Notes under the pieces: generated by a model
What the model saw: the letters and a program-made list of their open reading frames with translations, nothing else
Databases searched by the model: none
What the model was told of the DNA's origin: nothing
Shown here: positions 1-4,394 of the stretch, piece by piece
How positions within the stretch are numbered: the first letter of the stretch is position 1
Layout of the letters: every line of letters starts with the position of its first letter
Origin: Flavobacteriaceae bacterium
GTDB taxonomy: Bacteria; Bacteroidota; Bacteroidia; Flavobacteriales; Flavobacteriaceae
Assembly: GCA_947472705.1 (NCBI GenBank)
Contig: CANJDA010000021.1
Location: 1 to 20,067 of the forward strand
Reading direction: 5' to 3'
DNA: 20,067 bases
Translations under genes and position numbers: made by a program

Positions 1-247
1 AAATATCCAAATTGTGTTTTTCTGCTAATAGAAACGTGAATGAAAGTATATCAGCTAGCTCTTCTTTTAAACGATCAATCTTTATATTTTCAACATCATC
101 TCCTTTTTTCCACAAGAACAATTCATTTAACTCCGCCGCTTCTAATGAAATTGCTAAAGCTAAATTCTTAGAGTCATGAAACTGTTCCCAATCTCTATCA
201 TTTCTGAATTTAATAAGTTCCTCAATTACTTGTTTGTATTTTTCCAT
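1..247 (-). CDS. MazG-like nucleotide pyrophosphohydrolase (partial, 3' end outside window)
   Basis: The first 82 codons of a minus-strand gene are visible, starting at the ATG at 247-245 (MEKYKQVIEELIKFRNDRDW) and open to the left edge. The fragment carries the EAAE and, about 30 residues later, the EELAD (ExxD) acidic motifs that bind magnesium in all-alpha NTP pyrophosphohydrolases of the MazG/dUTPase superfamily, plus the WxxFHxxKNLAxxIxxEAAEL signature of the short MazG-like house-cleaning enzymes (usually 95-120 aa). Such proteins hydrolyse (d)NTPs to the monophosphate and pyrophosphate in the cytoplasm. The family assignment is by motif; the substrate is not inferable. The gene is divergent from everything to its right and has no visible partner in the window. 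Confidence 0.85.
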   Translation of the reverse strand, partial: MEKYKQVIEELIKFRNDRDWEQFHDSKNLALAISLEAAELNELFLWKKGDDVENIKIDRLKEELADILSFTFLLAEKHNLDI

Positions 248-295
248 AACGAATAATTTATTCTCCCAAACCTACCAAATTTCTCACACATACAC

Positions 296-318
296 AATCC
301 CCAACGATGGGGATTTTT
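296..318 (+). terminator. terminator-like hairpin upstream of the MazG-like gene
   Basis: AATCCCC (296-302) pairs with GGGGATT (309-315) around a 6-nt loop, followed by a T run on the plus strand. It has the form of an intrinsic terminator for plus-strand transcription, but no plus-strand gene ends just before it. It could insulate the divergent MazG-like gene from antisense transcription, or be a remnant. Confidence 0.45.
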
Positions 319-392
319 CGGTTTAATTGCAGGATATACTCTTACAAAATAGCCTTTTATAGGGGTTTTGGTTTGTTTTCCTTCGGGAGTTG

Positions 393-418
393 TTCGGTAA
401 AAGTACCCTTTTGCCGAA
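393..418. repeat. 11-bp stem hairpin in the DUF6266 upstream region
   Basis: TTCGGTAAAAG (393-403) and CTTTTGCCGAA (408-418) form an 11-bp stem with one T-G position and a 4-nt loop (TACC). No T run follows, so it is not a standard terminator. It directly precedes the short direct repeats and may belong to the same regulatory or recombination region. Confidence 0.5.
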
Positions 419-425
419 GCGCTGC

Positions 426-457
426 CGAACAAGTATCGAACAAGTATCGAACAAAAC
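426..457 (+). repeat. tandem 11-bp direct repeat (CGAACAAGTAT)
   Basis: Two perfect copies of CGAACAAGTAT lie at 426-436 and 437-447, followed by a partial third copy (CGAACAAAAC) from 448. The period is 11 bp, close to one helical turn. It lies just upstream of the 10-bp GGACA array and reads as part of the same cis region. Confidence 0.7.
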
Positions 458-478
458 CCCTAAAAAAAGGGTCAAACT

Positions 479-548
479 GGACATTTGCGGACAAAAGTGG
501 ACATTTAGGGACAAAAGTGGACAAAACTGGACATTTCTGGACATCGCC
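479..548 (+). repeat. iteron-like array of seven 10-bp GGACA units
   Basis: Seven consecutive units starting with GGACA lie at exact 10-bp intervals (479, 489, 499, 509, 519, 529, 539). Five units continue with TTT or AAA plus two variable bases; the last unit diverges (GGACATCGCC). The phase puts every GGACA on the same face of the helix, as in iterons or cooperative operator arrays. It sits about 90 bp before the DUF6266 start codon. The binding protein is unknown. Confidence 0.75.
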
Positions 549-640
549 GCCAGCCCACTGCCTAGTCATCCTACCTTCGTACTGACGATGGCCTTCATGG
601 TGGAGCGCCGGGTATCAGTAACCATAAAAAATATAAAATT

Positions 641-1285
641 ATGGCAACGTATAACAAAGGAATTTTAGGCCCGTTTTCGGGCAAAGTAGGAACCGTAGTA
701 GGAGCCAACTGGCGTGGGAAAGACATTTTACGCTCTTTACCCAAAAAGACCAAAAGCACTCCTACCGAAACACAGCTGTTGCAGCGGCAACGCTTTTTGG
801 TTGCCACAGGCTTTTTAACACCTCTAAACCCAGTGTTGAACAAGTTCTTTGGGCACAAAAGTGGCGATCAAAGCAGGCTCAACCAAGCCTTGTCCTATCA
901 CTTAAAAGAAGCGTTAGTGTACCAAGACCCCGATTTTGTGATTGACTACACCAAAGTCATCATCAGCAAAGGCGATTTGCCAGGGGTGCAAAACCCAGCT
1001 GTAGTGGCTTTGGGCACTAATAAGCTTGAGTTTAGCTGGGAAGACAACAGCGGGCAAGGTGAGGCTAAGGCCACCGACACCATAGTGTTGGTGATTTATG
1101 CGCCTTCTACCGGCTTGTATTATACCCAATGGGATACAGCAACTCGTGCTGCTACCGTACTAGGGGTAACACTACCTTCTTTTTTTAGTGGGATAGAAGT
1201 GCAATGTTGGCTAGGTGCCGCCACCGCCGACCATAAAAATGCGGCCACCAGTAGTGCTTTGGGTGCTGTGATTGTAACTCCGTAA
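641..1285 (+). CDS. DUF6266 family protein
   Basis: A 214-aa protein beginning MATYNKGILGPFSGKVGTVV, the characteristic N-terminus of the DUF6266 family, which is common and often multicopy in Flavobacterium and relatives. There is no signal peptide or membrane segment. The GPFSGKVGxVxGxxWxG start, a central positively charged and aromatic part and a beta-rich C-terminal half (DTIVLVIYAPSTG) fit the family; its biochemical function is not known to me. The gene is visibly richer in G and C than its neighbours (GCC, GGC and CAG codons are frequent), which is odd in this AT-rich region and may reflect transfer or unusual expression. It has its own strong terminator and a repeat-laden upstream region, so it appears to be a single-gene unit. 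Confidence 0.88.
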   Translation: MATYNKGILGPFSGKVGTVVGANWRGKDILRSLPKKTKSTPTETQLLQRQRFLVATGFLTPLNPVLNKFFGHKSGDQSRLNQALSYHLKEALVYQDPDFVIDYTKVIISKGDLPGVQNPAVVALGTNKLEFSWEDNSGQGEAKATDTIVLVIYAPSTGLYYTQWDTATRAATVLGVTLPSFFSGIEVQCWLGAATADHKNAATSSALGAVIVTP

Positions 1286-1296
1286 AATGGGGCTAA

Positions 1297-1343
1297 GGGT
1301 AGGCAGGATGTGGCTTGGAGCGTCCTGCCAATAACCCTTTTTT
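1297..1343 (+). terminator. intrinsic terminator of the DUF6266 gene
   Basis: GGCAGGA (1302-1308) pairs with TCCTGCC (1323-1329), extended by GGGT (1297-1300) with ACCC (1334-1337), and is followed directly by six T residues. It lies 12 bp after the stop codon. Confidence 0.85.
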
Positions 1344-1358
1344 GGAAGCGGAAAAAGT

Positions 1359-1375
1359 TTGGCACAGCATTTGTA
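1359..1375 (+). promoter_or_regulatory. sigma-54-type (-24/-12) promoter for the HTH gene
   Basis: TTGGCAC (1359-1365), a 5-nt spacer, then TTGTA (1371-1375) matches the TGGCAC-N5-TTGCW consensus with the expected GG-to-TG spacing and one deviation in the -12 element. Initiation would fall near 1385, giving an untranslated leader of about 60 nt before the ATG at 1445. No activator site is recognised. Confidence 0.6.
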
Positions 1376-1444
1376 ATGTATAGCTTACTTAATTTTAAAT
1401 CTAGAAAAGTGTAAATAATAGTAACCCTCTTAAAAGTTAGCATT

Positions 1445-1687
1445 ATGGAATCAACGGCTCACGACAACCCAATACCAACGTATTATTTTGACAATGCGGA
1501 TATGAAACAAATTTTTAAAGTTTGTGACAAAACATTACAACGTTGGCGTAAGAAAGAGGTGGTGCCGTATTTAAAATTTGGAGGGAAATATTACTATGCC
1601 AAACCACTTATAGAGGCCATCGCCAAAGAGCGTATGACGTACTTGAAATTCAGAGCCTGGAATTGGGATAACAAACTAAATAACTGA
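1445..1687 (+). CDS. small helix-turn-helix protein (excisionase/MerR-like HTH_17 type)
   Basis: An 80-aa protein. Residues 17-56 (NADMKQIFKVCDKTLQRWRK, then VVPYLKFGGKYYY) form the winged-helix pattern of the HTH_17/excisionase-like family: a helix, a recognition helix with the TLxRWRK core, then the wing with the PYxKxGGKYYY motif. Bacteroidota carry many such short proteins, often next to mobile elements, where they act as DNA-binding regulators or excisionase-like factors. No integrase or conjugation gene is in the window, so the target is unknown. The start is the ATG at 1445; the gene lies behind a sigma-54-type promoter and ends at its own terminator (1715-1742). Confidence 0.8.
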   Translation: MESTAHDNPIPTYYFDNADMKQIFKVCDKTLQRWRKKEVVPYLKFGGKYYYAKPLIEAIAKERMTYLKFRAWNWDNKLNN

Positions 1688-1714
1688 TAGATAAATTTAT
1701 ACATTTAAAGTGAT

Positions 1715-1742
1715 GGTTGCTTATATAGCAGCCTTTTTTTTT
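1715..1742 (+). terminator. intrinsic terminator of the HTH gene
   Basis: GGTTGC (1715-1720) pairs with GCAGCC (1728-1733; one G-T pair) around a 7-nt loop, followed by nine T residues. It lies 28 bp after the stop codon. Confidence 0.8.
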
Positions 1743-1772
1743 GGGTTATCTGGTCTCGGTTTAACCATTAAA

Positions 1773-1822
1773 TAGTCTAGTAAATAATAGTTTTAAAATA
1801 AAGAAGCTTAAAAGCTCCCCTC
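1773..1822 (+). repeat. direct repeat unit 1 (flank of palindromic repeat)
   Basis: This stretch (starting TAGTCTAGTAAATAATAG and running through TTTTAAAATAAAG to AAAAGCTCCCCTC) recurs at 1931-1985 with a 7-bp AAATAAT expansion. The two copies bracket the first CACCCCGTC palindrome and suggest a duplication of the flank together with the repeat, or insertion-associated duplication. Confidence 0.7.
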
Positions 1823-1883
1823 CTTGAAAAGGGACCACCCCGTCATCCTTCGGATGCCACCCCTCCTCAACGAGGAGGGGAGC
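1814..1883 (+). repeat. nested palindromic repeat R1 (CACCCCGTC / CCCCTCC family)
   Basis: An 11-bp outer inverted repeat (GCTCCCCTCCT ... AGGAGGGGAGC) encloses CACCCCGT, a small variable stem CATCC-TTC-GGATG (1844-1856), and CCACCCCTCCT-CAACG-AGGAGGGG. The 3' CCCCTCCT can pair either with the adjacent AGGAGGGG or leave it to the outer arm, so two alternative folds are possible. Related units: 1977-2028, 2908-2978, 3097-3151. Confidence 0.8.
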
Positions 1884-1930
1884 CGCGTTTGTCTTATTGT
1901 TTTGGTTTTACTTATTTAACTACTATTAAT

Positions 1931-1985
1931 TAGTCTAGTAAATAATAAATAATAGTTTTAAAATAAAGAGGTAAAAGCTCCCCTC
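1931..1985 (+). repeat. direct repeat unit 2 (flank of palindromic repeat)
   Basis: Second copy of the 1773-1822 sequence, differing mainly by an internal AAATAAT duplication and the loss of a few bases near AAAGAGG. It runs into the inverted palindromic unit R2. Confidence 0.7.
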
Positions 1986-2028
1986 TTCGTTGAGGAGGGG
2001 TGGCTCAGCTTGCTGAGACGGGGTGGTT
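1977..2028 (-). repeat. nested palindromic repeat R2 (opposite orientation)
   Basis: Same family as R1 but inverted: GCTCCCCTC, TTGAGGAGGGG, then a variable stem CTCAGC-TT-GCTGAG (2004-2017), then ACGGGGTGGTT. The variable stem has a different sequence from R1 but remains a perfect hairpin. Confidence 0.78.
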
Positions 2029-2080
2029 ATCCCGTCGCTTCGCTCGTGTGTCTTCGGCAGTCGGTTTCGCCTCGTGTCAA

Positions 2081-2169
2081 TTTTGCTTCGCAAAACCACT
2101 TGAACTGACGAACATAATATAACCGTCACTTCGAGTGATTCCGATACAATCGGAATAGTATCGAGAAGC
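2081..2169 (+). repeat. cloverleaf repeat, copy A (left end degenerate)
   Basis: Arms in order: TTTTGC-TTC-GCAAAA (2081-2095); central arm CACTTGAA (2097-2104) with TTCGAGTG (2130-2137), enclosing TGACG/CGTCA (2106-2110, 2124-2128) and a 13-nt AT-rich loop; third arm ATTCCGAT-ACA-ATCGGAAT (2138-2156); then GTATCGAGAAGC. The central arm is nearly identical to copies B and C, while the side arms differ and stay self-complementary. The left half of the outer stem is not preserved. It ends about 70 bp before the GIY-YIG gene. Confidence 0.8.
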
Positions 2170-2241
2170 CTAAGTAACTAAGAGTTAGTTTTTTTTTAAA
2201 AACTAGTAATATTATAAAGCTATTTTTCTTACTTTTATTAC

Positions 2242-2532
2242 ATGAAACAATCCTATGTATATATTCTAAAATGTTCAGACAACACCTATTATACGGGTGT
2301 TACCAGTAATTTAGAACAAAGAATATTCCGTCACGAAGTAGGTTATTTTTCCGATTGTTATACTTTTAAGAGAAGACCTGTTTCGTTAGTATATTATTGT
2401 GAATTTACCAATATTAACCTGGCTTTTGAAACAGAAAAGCAAATAAAAAAATGGTCAAGAGCAAAGAAAGAAGCATTAATTAATGGAGATTATGATGCTT
2501 TAGTGAAATTAGCAAAGAAGGATTTTAGTTAA
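2242..2532 (+). CDS. GIY-YIG nuclease family protein
   Basis: A 96-aa single-domain GIY-YIG nuclease. The motif pair is seen as YVYILK (residues 5-10) and YYTGVT (16-21); the catalytic arginine is in LEQRIFRH (R27 with H31), and the metal-binding glutamate lies in the ETEKQIKKW block (E65), followed by the SRAKKEALI tail typical of small bacterial stand-alone GIY-YIG proteins (UPF0213/URI-like). Such enzymes nick or cut DNA through a single active site; the biological target of the short bacterial members is mostly unknown. All catalytic positions appear intact. The gene sits between cloverleaf repeats (copy A upstream, copies B and C beginning 5 bp after the stop codon) and shares no operon with other genes, which suggests that the repeats are its substrate or that the two move together. 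Confidence 0.92.
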   Translation: MKQSYVYILKCSDNTYYTGVTSNLEQRIFRHEVGYFSDCYTFKRRPVSLVYYCEFTNINLAFETEKQIKKWSRAKKEALINGDYDALVKLAKKDFS

Positions 2533-2537
2533 GTGAA

Positions 2538-2642
2538 GGTTCTCGATAAAATTTTCACTTCGTGAAAACCACTCGAACTGACGAACATAATATAACCGTC
2601 ACTTCGAGTGTTTTGAGCTTGCTCAAAATGTATCGAGAAGCT
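2538..2642 (+). repeat. cloverleaf repeat, copy B
   Basis: A 105-bp unit. Outer stem TTCTCGATA (2540-2548) pairs with TATCGAGAA (2631-2639). Arm 1: TTTTCAC-TTC-GTGAAAA (2552-2568). Arm 2: CACTCGAA (2570-2577) with TTCGAGTG (2603-2610), enclosing TGACG (2579-2583) with CGTCA (2597-2601) and loop AACATAATATAAC. Arm 3: TTTTGAGC-TT-GCTCAAAA (2611-2628). Nearly every base is in a stem. It begins 5 bp after the nuclease stop codon. Confidence 0.92.
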
Positions 2643-2655
2643 TTCTTTGCACGAG

Positions 2656-2760
2656 GGTTCTCGATAAAATTTTCACTTCGTGAAAACCACTCGAACTGAC
2701 GAACATAATATAACCGTCACTTCGAGTGTTTTGAGCTTGCTCAAAATGTATCGAGAAGCT
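2656..2760 (+). repeat. cloverleaf repeat, copy C (identical to copy B)
   Basis: Base-for-base identical to copy B over 105 bp and in the same orientation, with a 118-bp period; the 13-bp spacer begins TTCTTTGC. Identity of two non-coding copies points to recent duplication or gene conversion. Confidence 0.92.
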
Positions 2761-2801
2761 GTTACTTCAAAACTCCCAACAGATATCCACCTTACCAAAT
2801 T

Positions 2802-2818
2802 TTGGCATGAAAATTGTA
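2802..2818 (+). promoter_or_regulatory. sigma-54-type promoter, no downstream gene
   Basis: TTGGCAT (2802-2808), 5-nt spacer, TTGTA (2814-2818). It has the same layout as the element at 1359-1375, including a TTTGGCA context and TTGTA followed by an AT-rich stretch. The next strong feature downstream is a terminator hairpin, not a gene. Confidence 0.45.
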
Positions 2819-2827
2819 TATAGTAAA

Positions 2828-2896
2828 TCGTTCATGGTTAAAGAATTAATGGGTTAGTAATGAAAAGAGGTTGTCCGGGAGGGTAACCTTTTTTTT
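2828..2896 (+). ncRNA. possible short sigma-54-driven transcript
   Basis: Transcription from the 2802-2818 element would start near 2828 and end at the terminator at 2868-2896, giving an RNA of about 65-70 nt. A 16-codon frame (ATG 2807 to TAG 2857) starts inside the promoter and so could not be translated from this transcript. The RNA is predicted only from the promoter plus terminator arrangement. Confidence 0.25.
2868..2896 (+). terminator. intrinsic terminator downstream of the sigma-54-like element
   Basis: AGGTT (2868-2872) pairs with AACCT (2885-2889), extended inward by two G-T pairs and two C-G pairs around a GGGA loop, and followed by a run of T to 2895. Confidence 0.65.
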
Positions 2897-2907
2897 GTGG
2901 AGATAAA

Positions 2908-2978
2908 CCACCCCTCCTTGAAAGAGTGACCACCCCGTCATCCTTCGGCTGCCACCCCTCCTCAACGAGGAGGGGAGC
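2908..2978 (+). repeat. nested palindromic repeat R3
   Basis: Same orientation and most of the sequence of R1: CACCCCGTC, small arm CATCC-TTC-GGCTG (2939-2951, one mismatch), CCACCCCTCCTCAACGAGGAGGGGAGC in two paired halves. The left end begins CCACCCCTCC rather than GCTCCCCTCC. Confidence 0.78.
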
Positions 2979-3096
2979 TGTGTTTGTCTTAATAATTTAG
3001 TTTTTCTTATTTTTCACTTTTATAAATCCTTGTATCAAAAAATAATAAAACCCTCAATTATATAAAGAGAGTAACTTTTTAAAAAGAGTCAAAAAG

Positions 3097-3151
3097 GCTC
3101 CCCTCCTTTTCAAGGAGGGGTGGCTCCGATGCAATCGGAGACGGGGTGGTT
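3097..3151 (-). repeat. nested palindromic repeat R4 (opposite orientation)
   Basis: Hairpin CCCCTCCTT-TTC-AAGGAGGGG (3100-3120), variable stem CTCCGAT-GCA-ATCGGAG (3124-3140), then ACGGGGTGGTT. A fragment of the same family, GGTGACGGGGTGGTTG, recurs at about 3217-3232. Confidence 0.8.
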
Positions 3152-3270
3152 CTTCCTAGATTAGGTTTGATAGTAAGAGGAGTATTGCCAGTGGAGTCAG
3201 GTATTCTTTCTTTAGTGGTGACGGGGTGGTTGAAAAGATCTCAAGTACTCAATAGAGGTATAAAATAATA

Positions 3271-3291
3271 CCGCCTAGTACTACTAGGCGG
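3271..3291 (-). terminator. 21-bp perfect palindrome, possible terminator of the minus-strand pair
   Basis: CCGCCTAG (3271-3278) pairs with CTAGGCGG (3284-3291), and the central TACTA extends the symmetry. Read on the minus strand it is followed by TATTATTTTA, so it could end transcription from the 4082-3404 gene pair; the T run is imperfect. It could also be another mobile palindrome. Confidence 0.4.
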
Positions 3292-3335
3292 CTGAAATAA
3301 AACAACTTATAAAAACTTCCTAACGAAGATTGTAA

Positions 3336-3411
3336 ACAGCTAATCTTTTTATTCGTAAGGGATGATTAAGAATTCCTCAATTACATAAGGAAAGAGGCAA
3401 AGATTAGCTGT
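3336..3411. repeat. 13-bp inverted repeat spanning the 3' end of the receiver-like gene
   Basis: ACAGCTAATCTTT (3336-3348) is the exact reverse complement of AAAGATTAGCTGT (3399-3411). The right arm overlaps the last codons and TAA stop (3406-3404) of the minus-strand gene. The 50-nt interval contains a partial inner inverted repeat (CCTAACGAA / TTCGTAAGG region). It may be an mRNA 3'-end structure or a site boundary. Confidence 0.6.
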
Positions 3412-3769
3412 TAGTCATCTGTATAGTGATCATTTTAAGTTTATAGTCTATGTATTTAAACAATTCTTTTTTAGGCAAAAATAAATTTATAGGAATAACA
3501 TCGTATTTACTTGTAAAATAGTCTTCTTGATTTATGTTGGTTACTCCCAAAAAAATGGTAACCGATTTGTAGTATATATAAATAAAGTTTTTAATGTCGG
3601 ATTCTCTGTTTACTATAAAAAACACATAGTCATAATCATCAAAATTGTATTCGTCTAAATGCTCAATATTTAAAAATTCTATTTCAAACCTATTTCGGTA
3701 TTTGTATTTTAACATGTTCAAGAAACCTTTTGAGTTATCGTGAACCAGTATTTTTGGTAAGTCACTCAT
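3404..3769 (-). CDS. hypothetical protein, degenerate receiver-like domain
   Basis: A 121-aa cytoplasmic protein. Its pattern resembles a response-regulator receiver fold: KILVHDNSKGFLNMLKYKY at the N-terminus (strand 1 and helix 1, with one acidic residue of the usual pair replaced by H), YDYVFFIVN where the strand-3 phospho-aspartate is expected (apparently I or N instead of D), VTIFLGVTN as strand 4, and LPKKELFKYIDYKL as the K-P-like end. With the phospho-acceptor missing it would be a pseudo-receiver. The start codon overlaps the end of the upstream gene by 8 bp, so the two are translationally linked. I do not recognise a named family; the receiver assignment is inference from pattern alone. 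Confidence 0.6.
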   Translation of the reverse strand: MSDLPKILVHDNSKGFLNMLKYKYRNRFEIEFLNIEHLDEYNFDDYDYVFFIVNRESDIKNFIYIYYKSVTIFLGVTNINQEDYFTSKYDVIPINLFLPKKELFKYIDYKLKMITIQMTNS

Positions 3770-4082
3770 AATACTTACTATTCTCGCTGATTTTTTGTTT
3801 TACAATTCTTTTTTGAAAAGTTTTGGCATTTTCTAATTCCTTTTTTGAAAATGTAAACTCCACTTGTTTTTCGTTTTCTAAAAAAATAACAAAATAATAG
3901 TGATTGGAAAACATATAATCTATCAGATTTCTTAGATTTAGTTTTATAGGCGCTATAATTACACAGCTTATATTTTTTAAGTGTATGGCTTTATTGTTTA
4001 GCACATGCAATATCAAGCGGCCTCCTTTTATACTCCCATATTTTGCTCTGTTTTTCATTCTTATAAAAATGTTGTTAATCAT
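3762..4082 (-). CDS. hypothetical protein, first gene of a two-gene operon
   Basis: A 106-aa basic protein (MINNIFIRMKNRAKYGSIKG) with alternating hydrophobic strands (RLILHVLNN, SCVIIAPIKL, YYFVIFLEN) and a lysine-rich C-terminal helix (SKKELENAKTFQKRIVKQKI). There is no signal peptide or clear membrane helix. I do not recognise a family. The pattern of strands followed by a basic helix could be a small DNA-binding domain (LytTR-like), which would fit its receiver-like partner, but that is speculative. A second in-frame ATG (codon 9, MKNRAKYG) is an alternative start. The 8-bp overlap with the following gene indicates co-expression. A TAAATTTG box on the minus strand (4175-4168) is a candidate -7 element. 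Confidence 0.6.
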   Translation of the reverse strand: MINNIFIRMKNRAKYGSIKGGRLILHVLNNKAIHLKNISCVIIAPIKLNLRNLIDYMFSNHYYFVIFLENEKQVEFTFSKKELENAKTFQKRIVKQKISENSKYYE

Positions 4083-4394
4083 TATTATTATCCTTTCAAG
4101 CCATTTTTAATTAAGGCTACAAGCTTCATTGCATAAATTGATTTGACAAACCATTTTTAATAGTGAACAAATTTAATTTTAATGAAAACCGATATTCTGT
4201 TGTTTTCGTTGATTAGCATTTATATATAGTTAAATGGTTACAATCAATAGATAAATACAGAGTGTGCTGTGTTTTGTCCCATCTATCACGAAGTGAAGTA
4301 AGCCAAATTGTTTTTTTACAATTTATTTATAAGACAATACTGTTCTGAAACATAGAATTTATATATTTGGGGCTAAATCAAAAAATTAAATAAA
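4083..4394. other. intergenic region between divergent genes
   Basis: A 312-bp AT-rich stretch with no convincing gene. It holds the candidate -7 box for the minus-strand pair (4168-4175), a direct repeat CCATTTTTAAT (near 4103 and 4151), a hairpin AAATTGT/ACAATTT around a T run (4305-4324) and the candidate promoter of the following gene (4362-4369). Confidence 0.6.
4362..4369 (+). promoter_or_regulatory. Bacteroidota -7 element for the secreted protein gene
   Basis: TATATTTG matches TAnnTTTG and lies 25 bp before the ATG at 4395. No exact TTG -33 element is at the usual distance; TTC at 4343-4345 is the nearest approximation. Confidence 0.45.

Noticed and set aside
307..668. Several overlapping 60-90 codon frames through the GGACA array
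   Set aside because: They exist only because the repeat is free of stops; they differ in frame, have repeat-derived composition and no family resemblance.
2538..2760. Cloverleaf repeats as tRNA genes
   Set aside because: The outer fold is cloverleaf-like, but no anticodon loop, TTC arm consensus or CCA end fits, and the central arm has a 13-nt AT-rich loop.
2807..2857. 16-codon ORF as a small peptide gene
   Set aside because: Its ATG lies inside the sigma-54-like element, so the predicted transcript would not contain it; no other support.
1814..3151. Repeats as a CRISPR array
   Set aside because: Units are inverted relative to each other, unevenly spaced, and the spacing sequences are not spacer-like; no cas gene is present.
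1688..3403. Insertion sequence remnant
   Set aside because: No transposase fragment is visible in any frame; only the GIY-YIG frame is coding, and the inverted repeats do not bracket a transposase.
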